Shown: positions 51,017-59,835 of the stretch, piece after piece | Layout of the letters: each line of letters opens with the position of its first letter | Position numbering within the stretch: the first letter of the stretch is position 1 | Origin: Oceanobacillus sojae | GTDB lineage: Bacteria; Bacillota; Bacilli; Bacillales; Amphibacillaceae | Length of the DNA stretch: 64,000 nucleotides | Assembly: GCF_900162665.1 (NCBI RefSeq) | Contig: NZ_LT727812.1 | Coordinates: 1,100,177 to 1,164,176 of the forward strand | Reading direction: 5' to 3' | The notes under the pieces: generated by a model | What the model saw: the letters and a program-made list of their open reading frames with translations, nothing else | The model's database searches: none | What the model was told of the DNA's origin: nothing | Position numbers and translations under genes: made by a program

Positions 51017-51565
51017 CTACTCTGTTTCTTTCTTCATAAAATATTCTTCCTGCAAAATCCCCATATGAATAATGTCATGCCACTTACCATCCCGAAATAG
51101 CATCTGTCTGCTTTTTCCCTCTAATTCAAAGCCCATCTTTTCATATAAATGAATCGCCCGCTCATTAAATGAAAAGACCCGTAAGGAAACTCTGTGCAGG
51201 TTCAACTCATAAAAAGCATAATCCAAAAGCAGTTTCATTCCTTCCGCTCCATACCCTTTTCCCCAGTATTCCTTCTCACCAATATCAATAATACATTCAG
51301 CATTCTGGTTTTTATAATCCAGATTGATTAAGGAAACAATGCCAATGGATGTTTCACTTTTCTTATCGACCATAATATACCCTTTTGAAGTATCCGATTT
51401 CAAAATAACATACTCCACAAAATCTTCTGTAGCTTTCAAGGGATAAACATCTAAAGAAGGGCTGGTTGAATGCATCACCTTTACATCATTTCTCCATCTG
51501 TGATAAAGTTCTGTATCATCTTTTGTCATCTTTCTTAATGTAACTCTTGCTGATTCAAATAACAT
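51017..51565 (-). CDS. GNAT-family N-acetyltransferase (RimJ/RimL type)
   Basis: A 182-residue acetyltransferase with the GNAT acetyl-CoA signature ECIIDIGEKEYWGKGYGAEGMKLLLDYAF (cited as WGKGYGAEGMKLLL near 95-110) and LRVFSFNERAIHLYEKMGFELEG, which marks the RimJ/L-like branch. It would acetylate an amine on a protein, amino acid or drug. ATG 51565 has AAGGAGTGA upstream and starts 12 nt after the TetR gene stop, so the two form an operon. Substrate unknown. Confidence 0.87.
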   Translation of the reverse strand: MLFESARVTLRKMTKDDTELYHRWRNDVKVMHSTSPSLDVYPLKATEDFVEYVILKSDTSKGYIMVDKKSETSIGIVSLINLDYKNQNAECIIDIGEKEYWGKGYGAEGMKLLLDYAFYELNLHRVSLRVFSFNERAIHLYEKMGFELEGKSRQMLFRDGKWHDIIHMGILQEEYFMKKETE

Positions 51566-51576
51566 ACAATCACTCC

Positions 51577-52197
51577 TTATCTCCCCGATTGAGGGCAAAT
51601 TGCATTTTCTAAAGAAAAGAGCAGGATGGCTAATTGTTCTTTTACTTTCGTTTGCTCATTCCCAAGCTGAAAAGTGTCCAGCATCAGCCCATTTATAAAA
51701 GAAATTATATATTTGGCAATACCATCAGCAGGCTGCTTCAGCTGAAATTCTTTTTTGTACTCTCCCCGGTTCAGCACCTCTTCTATCGATTTTGTCATTT
51801 CATTATAACGCTGTGAAATGTAAGGGAAATCTTCAGCATGCTTTACATAACGGGAGGACAAAAAGAACTCTGCTTTCGCCTGAAGTAACGACTGATGAAT
51901 ATTTTCAATAGCTTCCTGCTGCATTTCAACCCATTGTTTTAACTGCGGCCAGAGCAGCTCGTTATCCGATGCTTCAAAAAAATAGATATCCTTTTGGTCA
52001 TCTTCTTTCAAAACTTCCATAAAAACATGATCAATATTATCAAAATAACTGTACATTGCTCCTCTTGATATAGCTGCTTCGTTCATAATATCCTGCATGG
52101 ATGTTTGTACATAGCCCTTCTCGATAAACACCGTTTTCGCTGCCTGAATCAACTTCTTCTTTTTTTCTTTTCTATAGGCTTCACTTACCTTTGGCAT
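51577..52197 (-). CDS. TetR-family transcriptional regulator
   Basis: A 206-residue TetR protein. HTH residues about 10-56: LIQAAKTVFIEKGYVQTSMQD then AAISRGAMYSYFDNIDHVF. A C-terminal helical ligand-binding domain follows. It is the first gene of the operon with the GNAT acetyltransferase and is preceded by a 19-bp perfect inverted repeat that very probably is its operator. Confidence 0.87.
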   Translation of the reverse strand: MPKVSEAYRKEKKKKLIQAAKTVFIEKGYVQTSMQDIMNEAAISRGAMYSYFDNIDHVFMEVLKEDDQKDIYFFEASDNELLWPQLKQWVEMQQEAIENIHQSLLQAKAEFFLSSRYVKHAEDFPYISQRYNEMTKSIEEVLNRGEYKKEFQLKQPADGIAKYIISFINGLMLDTFQLGNEQTKVKEQLAILLFSLENAICPQSGR

Positions 52198-52219
52198 GGA
52201 ATCACCTCAACTATAATAA

Positions 52220-52270
52220 AAAACTATACATGGTTGTCTTTTTATTATAACGACAACCATGTATAGTTTT
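52220..52270. promoter_or_regulatory. 19-bp inverted repeat operator and promoter of the tetR/GNAT operon
   Basis: Perfect arms AAAACTATACATGGTTGTC (52220-52238) and GACAACCATGTATAGTTTT (52252-52270) are separated by 13 nt. On the minus strand TTGAAA (52276-52271), an 18-bp spacer and TATAAT lie inside it, so the repressor would cover the promoter. Confidence 0.75.
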
Positions 52271-52367
52271 CAAGCTTTACTTTTATTTTATTATTATACA
52301 GGGACAGAAATAATTAGATGTGGCATGGCTTATCCAGACACACACCTTCTGCCGATCTGTATAGCCT

Positions 52368-53975
52368 CTATTTTTGATAGACCACTTCACCGCCAACGAT
52401 GGTCATCTCCACCAGGTCATCTGATAAATGAACAGATGAATCAAGCGGATTTTGGTTTAATACGGTAAAATCTGCAAATTTACCTTCGTCAATGCTGCCT
52501 TCATCCTGATCTGTACCATTTAATTTAGCAGCATCCACTGTCATCTTCCGGTAGGCTTCGATTCGTGTCAACTTTTGATGCTCGCCAAGTATTTCTCCCT
52601 GCCTTGTTTTGCGTTCGACGGCAATCCGGATAGAATCAAGCGGCGAGATACCTGTGACAGGACAATCAGAATGGATCGTAAATGTCATCCCTGTATCCTC
52701 AGCCCAGCGGACAGGGTCCAGATTTTGTACTCTTTCCGGTCCTAAAAAGTATTTTTTATGAATATCTCCAAAGTAGTAAATATGATTGGTAAAGAATGAT
52801 CCGCCAATACGATGCTTCATCATTTCTTCAATATCCTCTTTATTTACTGTTTGCAGATGCTCGATTCTATTCATTATACTGCTTGTTTTTGTACTGGCTA
52901 TTGCTTTATAGGCTTCTATCACTGTCCTTGCAGCCTTGTCTCCATTTGCATGGGTAATCAATGGGTAGCCCAGCTGCTGGAAATGGTTAAACAGCTCTTC
53001 CAGCTCTTCTTTTTCAATTTGTAAATCATCCGATGGCTCACCGTCATAGTAACTGCCGCGGATGGCTGCTGTATGCAGCTGAATAGAGCCATCACTGAAA
53101 AATTTAGCACCAGCCAAGGTACTGTACCCCTTACTGAGTGATTCAAATTTCCCTTTCAACTCATCTGCATTCAGATTTTGAAGCTTCGGTTCATTGAGAA
53201 GCAGCTGATAGGTAATTGCCCATCTAGTCCGGATACTTTGAGGCGTCTCCAAAAATTTCAACACCGCTTCATAATCATCCATCCCGGAAAAAATACCGAC
53301 TCCCATCTCTGTCGTATGAGTTATTCCCCTCGCCTGATAAGCTTTCACTCCTGCTTCAATATCTGCTGCCAGCACATCCGCTTCTGCCTTTGGAAGTACT
53401 GCTTTAACTTTATCCAGCGCCGGAAATTCAAACAACACGCCGTTAACCAGACCATTTTCATCACGTTCATATCGTCCGCCCTTAGGATCTGGATCATTTA
53501 AACCGACTCCCATTATTTCCAGTGCTTTTGTATTTACTGCCCCCATATGCGCTGAACTCTGTTGAATATAAATAGGAATTTCTTTTGAAATTTGGTCTAA
53601 GTCGAAACGATTTGGATGGCGTCCCTCCGCAAGTTCAAACTCATTATAGCCATATCCCCGCAACCATCCGTCGACGGTGACATTTTCCTGCTGTTCTTTA
53701 AATTTCTCAATAATATCGCGGATACTCTTCACGTTTTCAGGAGAGCAGTTCAGCTGCTTGCGAAAGCTGCTGTACATCACCAAGTGACTGTGCGTATCAA
53801 TAAAACCGGGTGAAAGCCATTTACCTTTTAAATCCAGGGCATTTTTATCCTCTGCGGATTTGTCCTGCTCTATTATCTTTTTAATCCGTCCCTCTGAAAG
53901 CTCCACAGTAGCCAGATAGACTCTGTCCTTCAATAAGTCCAGGACATTCGCATTAATTATTTTATTTACAATCAT
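52368..53975 (-). CDS. YtcJ-type amidohydrolase
   Basis: A 535-residue metal-dependent amidohydrolase of the YtcJ/exoenzyme-regulatory group. Metal ligands: DTHSH (His62, His64), GADKA-region ITHANGDKA, and the late Asp in HSDCPVTG. It would hydrolyse an amide, formamide or cyclic ureide; no closer assignment is possible. ATG overlaps the stop of the upstream symporter by one base, so uptake and hydrolysis of one compound are likely coupled. Confidence 0.82.
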   Translation of the reverse strand: MIVNKIINANVLDLLKDRVYLATVELSEGRIKKIIEQDKSAEDKNALDLKGKWLSPGFIDTHSHLVMYSSFRKQLNCSPENVKSIRDIIEKFKEQQENVTVDGWLRGYGYNEFELAEGRHPNRFDLDQISKEIPIYIQQSSAHMGAVNTKALEIMGVGLNDPDPKGGRYERDENGLVNGVLFEFPALDKVKAVLPKAEADVLAADIEAGVKAYQARGITHTTEMGVGIFSGMDDYEAVLKFLETPQSIRTRWAITYQLLLNEPKLQNLNADELKGKFESLSKGYSTLAGAKFFSDGSIQLHTAAIRGSYYDGEPSDDLQIEKEELEELFNHFQQLGYPLITHANGDKAARTVIEAYKAIASTKTSSIMNRIEHLQTVNKEDIEEMMKHRIGGSFFTNHIYYFGDIHKKYFLGPERVQNLDPVRWAEDTGMTFTIHSDCPVTGISPLDSIRIAVERKTRQGEILGEHQKLTRIEAYRKMTVDAAKLNGTDQDEGSIDEGKFADFTVLNQNPLDSSVHLSDDLVEMTIVGGEVVYQK

Positions 53976-55414
53976 TATTCCAGCTCCTTTGCAAGTGTTT
54001 TTTCATCTTCAAGCTTATGGCGCATGGCCGTCTTCACCACTTCAGATTTGTCGTGTGATGTGAGCAGGCTGGCTATTACCAGCAAAACAAAAGAGAATGT
54101 ATAGCCGGCAAGTGCCTGATCAAATGGCATGCCCATATACGGATAAATCAATATAAAAATTAATGAACCGATCATACTGATGAACACGCCTTTTTTGGTC
54201 ACACGCTTCCAGAACATAATTGCTAAGAATGGAAAGACAAGAATGACACCATTCACCATCAAGGCCCAGCGATAAGCATCGTTGATATTCGTTATAAATA
54301 CTGCTGCACCTGTGCCTAAAAAGGTTACAATTGCCACGGATATACGAGATACGAATAACAGCTTCGCATTCGTTGCTTTTGGATTGATCAGCCTCTGATA
54401 GAAATCACGGGTTAAGTTGCTTGCTCCCTGCAGATTAAATGACGTCGCGCCAGTCATCAATGCTGCAAGCAGTGCAACAAAAATAATTCCGGCTACGGGG
54501 GCAGGAAGAAGTTCGTTGGTTACATAAGAAAACACCAGATCCTGCTCCATATTCAAATCTACAAATTGCCTCGCAGAAACACCGATTAAAAATGGAAAAA
54601 ATGAAATTGCAGCAACAATTAAATGGCCTGTAATTCCAGCAGTCAATGCTGTTTTTTCATCTTTAGCTGCAAAAATACGCTGCCATGTCGACTGCCAGAC
54701 AAGATAAAAAGGGCCGACTGACAATGCATACAGCAAAGTGTCTGATAATCCATCCGGACTGATCGGGCTTAAGTATTCAAAAGAAGTGTTGCTGAATAAA
54801 TCCCCGAATCCGCCTACGTGCATAACAATGGTGATTGTCAACACAATCAGACCCAAAATAATTATCAGAGCCTGAACTGCATCTGTAATAATAGTGGCAG
54901 GCAGTCCACCCGGAATAGAAAATAGAAGAATTAAAATCGTACTTACGATTAAACCTGTGTTTAATTCCCAGCCAAGCGTGATATTAAAAACCGTTGACAT
55001 TCCTACCAGTTGAAGCCCTAATGTAGGAACAGAATACACAATAGCGGAGATAATAGAAGGAACAATTCCAGAACGCCCGCCGAACCTGGCTGTAAATAAA
55101 TCTGCCAGAGTAAACAGCTTTTGACGTCTTAATGGTTTTGCGAAAAGAATAACCAGCGATAAACTGAACGCATAAGCCACGAGTGCAAATTTAAAATACC
55201 CCGAAAAACCAACAGTAAATCCAAGTCCTACCCAACCTATAAATACAGCTGCTCCTGCATTGGTGCTAATAATGGTTCCGGTAATTTTCCAAAAGCCGGT
55301 ACTCCATGACCCAATCATGTAATCTTCATATGTTTTAATTTTAAAGTAGTAATACCAAGCAACGGCAATCATAATTCCAAAATAAAGTGTGAAATACGTA
55401 ATATACCAAGACAT
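53975..55414 (-). CDS. Sodium:solute symporter (SSS family)
   Basis: A 479-residue protein with about 13 TM segments and SSS-family features: STGFWKITGTIISTNAGAAVFIGW-type TM2 region (TNAGAAVFIGWVGLG), PTLGLQLVGMST, the GGLPATIITDAVQAL segment and GATSFNLQGASNLTRDFY near TM8, which bind sodium. Substrates of the family include pantothenate, proline, sugars and urea/ureides; the coupled amidohydrolase suggests the imported compound is its substrate. GGGGGGAGG precedes the ATG. Confidence 0.87.
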   Translation of the reverse strand: MSWYITYFTLYFGIMIAVAWYYYFKIKTYEDYMIGSWSTGFWKITGTIISTNAGAAVFIGWVGLGFTVGFSGYFKFALVAYAFSLSLVILFAKPLRRQKLFTLADLFTARFGGRSGIVPSIISAIVYSVPTLGLQLVGMSTVFNITLGWELNTGLIVSTILILLFSIPGGLPATIITDAVQALIIILGLIVLTITIVMHVGGFGDLFSNTSFEYLSPISPDGLSDTLLYALSVGPFYLVWQSTWQRIFAAKDEKTALTAGITGHLIVAAISFFPFLIGVSARQFVDLNMEQDLVFSYVTNELLPAPVAGIIFVALLAALMTGATSFNLQGASNLTRDFYQRLINPKATNAKLLFVSRISVAIVTFLGTGAAVFITNINDAYRWALMVNGVILVFPFLAIMFWKRVTKKGVFISMIGSLIFILIYPYMGMPFDQALAGYTFSFVLLVIASLLTSHDKSEVVKTAMRHKLEDEKTLAKELE

Positions 55415-55716
55415 TATTTGCCTCCCCCCATTTTTAAAATAAGTTCATTATATCCTATCATGTTTTATTTTTGAATTATTATCTATTTTTTCTGAAAACA
55501 TTAGTCTGATGGAAACCCCTATTACTGCTGTTCAATATCTCATCTAGTAATTTCAACGCTCTATTTTACATTAAAACCCATTTTTATTTCAGAGATAAAA
55601 ATAAATCAGATAAACATTAGCAAAACTTCTTGTTTTTTTTATTCAGAGTAATATAATTTATTTCATATGTGAAAATTAATATAACATCATCCGCTTCTTA
55701 AGGAGAGAGAACAAAC
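55415..55716. other. Divergent promoter region, symporter / nucleoside phosphorylase
   Basis: 302 bp of AT-rich DNA between two divergent operons. It contains the palindrome-like TTTTTATTTCAGAGATAAAAA (55581-55601, cited by position) and TTTCATATGTGAAA (55661-55674), both candidate operators for a common regulator that is not encoded nearby. No ORF. Confidence 0.4.
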
Positions 55717-56454
55717 ATGGACAATATTCATTTAAATGAAGTCGATGCAGCTGATTTAGGCGAGGTTACGCTTTTAGTAGGCGATCCGGCAAGAGTAGAA
55801 TTAATCTCCAGTGACTGGGAGCATCCAAAATTAATTTCAAAAAATCGTGAATTTATTTTAGTCAGTGGTATTTGGAAAGGAAAAAAGGTCTCCATATGCT
55901 CTACAGGGATTGGAATTGGTTCAACAGAAATTGCAATTATGGAGTTAATCCGGAGCGGTGCCAAAAAGTTTGTACGCTTAGGTGGATGCGGCGCATGGAG
56001 CGATATGCTGTCCCCCGGAGATTTGCTCCTGAACCATGCAATGGTCAGAGATCCCGGCATGCTCCATCAATATGTCAGTGATGTCTATCCCGCTGCAGCA
56101 GATCCTGCTCTATTAGCGACGATTCAATCACAGGCAGAACAAAACGGATTGAATGTACATACTGGCATAGGAATGACAACCCAAAGCTATTATTTAGGCC
56201 AATCGCGTGAACACGGGATTAAAAATGGGCCACAGCCTGACCAAAGCTTTATGAATTATTGGAAAGAACGACATATTCTCAATTGTGAAATGGAATCAGC
56301 TGTACTATTCATCTTAGCATCACTTTATCAAATACCAGCCGCAAACTGCCTTGTTGTTCACGTTAGCCGTATGAACGACTCGTGGGTTCCTGATGAAGAC
56401 TATAAAGAGCTGCATAAAGAAGCAGCAAAGATTGTTTTAGATGCTTGTATCTGA
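55717..56454 (+). CDS. Uridine/purine nucleoside phosphorylase family protein
   Basis: A 245-residue PNP/UDP-family phosphorylase: GDPARVE near 24 (phosphate site), STGIGIGSTEIAIMEL near 67, LGGCGAWSDMLSPGDL and the base/ribose-binding NCEMESAVLFILAS near 190. It cleaves a nucleoside with phosphate, giving base and ribose-1-phosphate. The EMESA motif favours the uridine phosphorylase/PNP-I group. TTAAGGAGAGAG precedes the ATG. It starts an operon with an MFS transporter 38 nt downstream. Confidence 0.85.
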   Translation: MDNIHLNEVDAADLGEVTLLVGDPARVELISSDWEHPKLISKNREFILVSGIWKGKKVSICSTGIGIGSTEIAIMELIRSGAKKFVRLGGCGAWSDMLSPGDLLLNHAMVRDPGMLHQYVSDVYPAAADPALLATIQSQAEQNGLNVHTGIGMTTQSYYLGQSREHGIKNGPQPDQSFMNYWKERHILNCEMESAVLFILASLYQIPAANCLVVHVSRMNDSWVPDEDYKELHKEAAKIVLDACI

Positions 56455-56492
56455 TGAAGCAGACTTTACTAGAAAAGGCGTGATAAAACACC

Positions 56493-57740
56493 ATGGGAAA
56501 TACAACAGAAAGCAATAAATATAAAAAGAAAATTTTAGCATCATCCATGCTTGGATTAGGTCTGGAAAGTATGGATATTATGTTTCTCTCATTTGTTTTA
56601 AGTTCCATCATTGCAGAATTCGGTATTTCTTCTGCAGCAGGGGGCTCGATTGTTTCCATTACAAACTTCGGGATGCTGATCGGCGGTGTCGTGTTCGGCG
56701 TACTTGCCGATAAGTATGGAAGAATCAGAATATTTACTTATACGATTTTTCTTTTCTCTGCAGCCACAGCTTTGATGGCCTTCGCAGATAATATTTACTT
56801 CATTTATATTTTAAGATTCTTAGCCGGGGTCGGCGGCGGTGGAGAATTTGGAATAGGAATGGCATTAGTTGCAGAAGTATTCTCCAAGCAGAAGCGTGGC
56901 AGAATGACTTCATGGGTTACCATCGGTGGACAGCTTGGTGCGATAGCCGCCGCTCTTTTAGCTGCTCTTATAATTCCATTATTTGGCTGGAGAGCATTGT
57001 TTATTACAGGTATCGTTCCTGTACTGCTCATCTTTTATGTCAGAAGAAATTTAGGTGAAACCGAAGAATGGAAAAAAGCACAAACAGAAATCAAAAAAGG
57101 AAAAAAGAAAGACAGCTCCTTATCCAAGCTGTTTAATACCCCTAAGCGGGCGTATACCACGGCAGCATTGACCATTATGTCCACTGTACAGGTAGCCGGA
57201 TATTTCGGATTGATGAACTGGCTGCCATCTATTTTACAGGAACAGCTGGGCTTAAGTGTTTCCGGTTCTTCCCTCTGGATGATAAGCACTATTATCGGTA
57301 TGTGTATGGGAATGCTTTTGTTCGGCCAGATATTAGATCGATTCGGCGCAAAAACATCTTACGGTATTTTCCTTGTGGCATCTGCCGCTTCTGTCTTTTT
57401 ATATGTCTTTGCTCAGAGTGCGGTTACCATATTGATCGGCGGAGTGATTGTAGGCTTTTTCGCAAATGGAATGAATGCAGGTTATGGTGCTCTGATCAGC
57501 AGCTTTTATCCGACAGAAATCCGAAGCACTGCAAATAATACTATTTTTAATACTGGACGGGCAATTGGCGGTTTATCCCCAATTGCAATTGGATTCTTCC
57601 TGGATAATTACAGTATAACAGCAGCAATGGCATTCTTATCCACTCTCTATATGATTTCACTAATCATTATTTTGACGCTTCGAAATAATCCTTTGAAGGG
57701 CATGAAGCATAGAGAAAAGAATGCTTCTATAAATTCGTAA
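56493..57740 (+). CDS. MFS transporter
   Basis: A 415-residue major facilitator with 12 TM segments. MFS motif A is seen as GVLADKYGRIRIF near residue 70 and repeated as GQILDRFGAKTS near 280. The first helix LESMDIMFLSFVLSSI and ELGIS-type loop resemble aromatic acid/metabolite symporters (AAHS-like) rather than drug exporters. Downstream of a nucleoside phosphorylase gene it probably imports the nucleoside or exports the base; inference only. Confidence 0.82.
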   Translation: MGNTTESNKYKKKILASSMLGLGLESMDIMFLSFVLSSIIAEFGISSAAGGSIVSITNFGMLIGGVVFGVLADKYGRIRIFTYTIFLFSAATALMAFADNIYFIYILRFLAGVGGGGEFGIGMALVAEVFSKQKRGRMTSWVTIGGQLGAIAAALLAALIIPLFGWRALFITGIVPVLLIFYVRRNLGETEEWKKAQTEIKKGKKKDSSLSKLFNTPKRAYTTAALTIMSTVQVAGYFGLMNWLPSILQEQLGLSVSGSSLWMISTIIGMCMGMLLFGQILDRFGAKTSYGIFLVASAASVFLYVFAQSAVTILIGGVIVGFFANGMNAGYGALISSFYPTEIRSTANNTIFNTGRAIGGLSPIAIGFFLDNYSITAAMAFLSTLYMISLIIILTLRNNPLKGMKHREKNASINS

Positions 57741-57751
57741 TAAGCAGCAGG

Positions 57752-57793
57752 ATCCTGATTTCATTCCTTCCTATTTGGAAATGAAATCAGGAT
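57752..57793 (+). terminator. Terminator of the phosphorylase/MFS operon
   Basis: ATCCTGATTTCATT (57752-57765) pairs perfectly with AATGAAATCAGGAT (57780-57793), followed by TTTCTTTTTT. It may also serve the converging DUF1275 gene. Confidence 0.85.
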
Positions 57794-57843
57794 TTTCTTT
57801 TTTCCGCCCTTTTCTTCCTCGAAAATTATCATCTTCCTGTCAT

Positions 57844-58509
57844 TTAATTTCGTTTAAACAGCAGCCAAAGATAAAAAAAGCCTGTAATAGCAAAAGCAAG
57901 CCACAAATTTATATGATTACCAAAAAGTAAAATAACTGTACCTGTTCCAACTCCCAGCATAAATACAGTAATTCCAATGAATAGCGTTAAAAAAGTATGT
58001 AATGCTTCTTTATTTTTATGAAATACAGCTAAATAAAGATTATTCATAAGGTTCTTTGTGTTACCAGTCATAATTCCGTTATTTATACTGGTTGATTTTA
58101 TTTTACGGAATACGGTCAGTTCATATCCTGCCAGTAAGCCTAGTAAAAAGCCGATAACAGAAGGTCCGATGTTTTGTTGAATGACAGCGAGAATAAACAG
58201 AAAAACCATCTGAAGAAAAAGATATAACCGGTACTTTTTCCACCCATATGTTTTAAAACGTTCCATAACTCCCTGGGCCAGGAATGCTCCAAGGGCAAAG
58301 CCGATAAATGAAGAGATATGAACCAAAGCTTCTGGGAAGTTTCCTTCAAACACCTTCGCAGCTAAAACGACCATATTTCCCGTTTGTGCGCTGGCAAACA
58401 ATCCATCCTGGGTCAGAAATGTATATGCGTCAATAAATCCCATTAAAAAGGTAGAAAAGATTGTTAAAACAGTTAAAATTTTATTTTGATTGATTTCATT
58501 CTGCACCAT
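57844..58509 (-). CDS. YoaK-family DUF1275 membrane protein
   Basis: A 221-residue protein with six hydrophobic segments and DUF1275 motifs: GFIDAYTFLTQDGLFASAQTGNMV (cited in part, GLFASAQTGNMVVL near 35-48), IGFALGAFLAQ, FRKI and NNGIMTGNTKNLMN near 145. The family is widespread and often annotated YoaK; its function is unknown. GGGAGGG precedes the ATG/GTG. Monocistronic. Confidence 0.85.
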   Translation of the reverse strand: MVQNEINQNKILTVLTIFSTFLMGFIDAYTFLTQDGLFASAQTGNMVVLAAKVFEGNFPEALVHISSFIGFALGAFLAQGVMERFKTYGWKKYRLYLFLQMVFLFILAVIQQNIGPSVIGFLLGLLAGYELTVFRKIKSTSINNGIMTGNTKNLMNNLYLAVFHKNKEALHTFLTLFIGITVFMLGVGTGTVILLFGNHINLWLAFAITGFFYLWLLFKRN

Positions 58510-58854
58510 TTACCCTCCCTCTTAGATTGTGGAATGGATAGAATAATAGCTTTTCATTATTAAATTTCCTGCAACTCATGATGTTCAGATTTCACGCTGG
58601 ATAATTTATACTATATTCTTTGAAGTAGGAAATATACTCAGTTTAAGACTTCTTATTTCAGTTGTCCAACAAAGAAATAAAGACTGTTGCTATTCTCTCA
58701 CTTATTTTGACAATCTTTCATTTGTTTTCTGCGGTTATTTTCATTTGGGTTATTGTATTGTTCTCCGATCTGTCCAGGTTACTTTTCCTCAAAAGAAATT
58801 GCTTTTCCAAAGAAAGGGTCCATTCTTCTTTCCTGAAAAAGCAATTATCTACTG
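58510..58854. other. 345-bp gap with a hydrophobic open frame and a hairpin
   Basis: A plus-strand frame from 58662 encodes a hydrophobic stretch (IKTVAILSLILTIFHLFSAV) and runs on antisense to the MBL fragment, with no ribosome binding site; I do not call it. A long imperfect stem AATTGCTTTTC...GAAAAAGCAATT (58799-58849) lies beyond the MBL fragment and resembles its terminator. Confidence 0.4.
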
Positions 58855-59112
58855 TTATTCTTTACGGTTCACATATCGTCCATAATCCGGCACAGCTGTC
58901 TGGTCGAAAGTATTCACTAATTCCGCCAATCCCGCAGACAGTTCTTCCTCATGCATCGGTTCTCCATGACCGGTTATTGCAACTGCAGGGTTTAAAGCTT
59001 TCAGTGTTTGAACAGATTTCTTTGCCGCTTCCCAATCTGTTGTAAAATATCTTTGTCCATTTCTTATCTCCTCCTGTATTCGGAAACATTTATTATATAA
59101 ATACTTTTCCAT
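58855..59112 (-). pseudogene. C-terminal fragment of an MBL-fold hydrolase
   Basis: An open frame of 85 codons that matches only the C-terminal end of metallo-beta-lactamase-fold hydrolases of the YflN-like group: TTDWEAAKKSVQTLKALNPAVAITGHGEPM (in part), with the last metal-ligand His in TGHGEPM, then ELSAGLAELVNTF and VPDYGRYVNR. The N-terminal 200 or so residues, including the HxHxDH motif, are missing, so it cannot be active. No suitable start or ribosome binding site in frame. Confidence 0.75.
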
Positions 59113-59310
59113 TCCATTAGAATTTTTATTCTTTAGGATGGGGTGTTTCTAAAAAAGTCCGGATAAAAAGAAAGCTGTATGGATACTGCAGATTAAAACA
59201 TTTTCGAATTCTTACATATTTTTTCCATTATTTAACTAAAAATTATATGAAATTGAAAATAGAATTTATAATAAAATATGTTATAGTAAAACAGAGAAAG
59301 GGATGTTATT

Positions 59311-59691
59311 ATGTCTAAAAGATTTCTGATAATTTTTGTAACTTTACTGATTGCTATTGCTGCTATTTTATTTGCAGCCCGAAACCAGACTGGCCCCAAT
59401 ACTATTTCATATGCTGATCCAGCAGGCTTATTGATTGCAATAGGTATGGTAGTTGTGCTATTTCTGCCGCCATTACTTTTATCATTCTTTCATCATTTTA
59501 TTGCCAGAACAATTTCTGCCGTCTACCAGGCATTCATTGCGATTGCTTTTATAGGGCTCATCCCGGCAGCCATCTTTGCATCAGCCGGAATCGCAGTTAC
59601 GATTGCAGCAATTGCAGGAACACTTACAAGCATTGCAAGTATTTTTGTAACTTTATTTGCAGGGAAAAGTAAAAATACATACAGTTTCTAA
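59311..59691 (+). CDS. Small hydrophobic membrane protein
   Basis: A 126-residue protein with four hydrophobic segments (about 4-22, 38-60, 65-90, 95-117), Ala/Ile-rich, ending GKSKNTYSF. I do not recognise a family. GAAAGGGATG precedes the ATG, and a -10-like TATAAT lies at 59268-59273, so it is probably expressed on its own. A short hairpin AATGGATTAG...ATCCATTTT follows the stop (59693-59724). Confidence 0.6.
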   Translation: MSKRFLIIFVTLLIAIAAILFAARNQTGPNTISYADPAGLLIAIGMVVVLFLPPLLLSFFHHFIARTISAVYQAFIAIAFIGLIPAAIFASAGIAVTIAAIAGTLTSIASIFVTLFAGKSKNTYSF

Positions 59692-59835
59692 AAATGGATT
59701 AGATATTTGTCTTATCCATTTTTTTCATATTAAAATGAATCTATAAGATAAACATTCCTTTACTAAGCACAAGCTGTCATGAAATGAACAAAATTATTTT
59801 CAACTTTTTCATCTCATCAAAAAGGAGGAATCATC

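Noticed and set aside
58662-59045. 127-codon plus-strand frame with a hydrophobic N-terminus
   Set aside because: TTG start without ribosome binding site, and its second half is antisense to the MBL-fold fragment.
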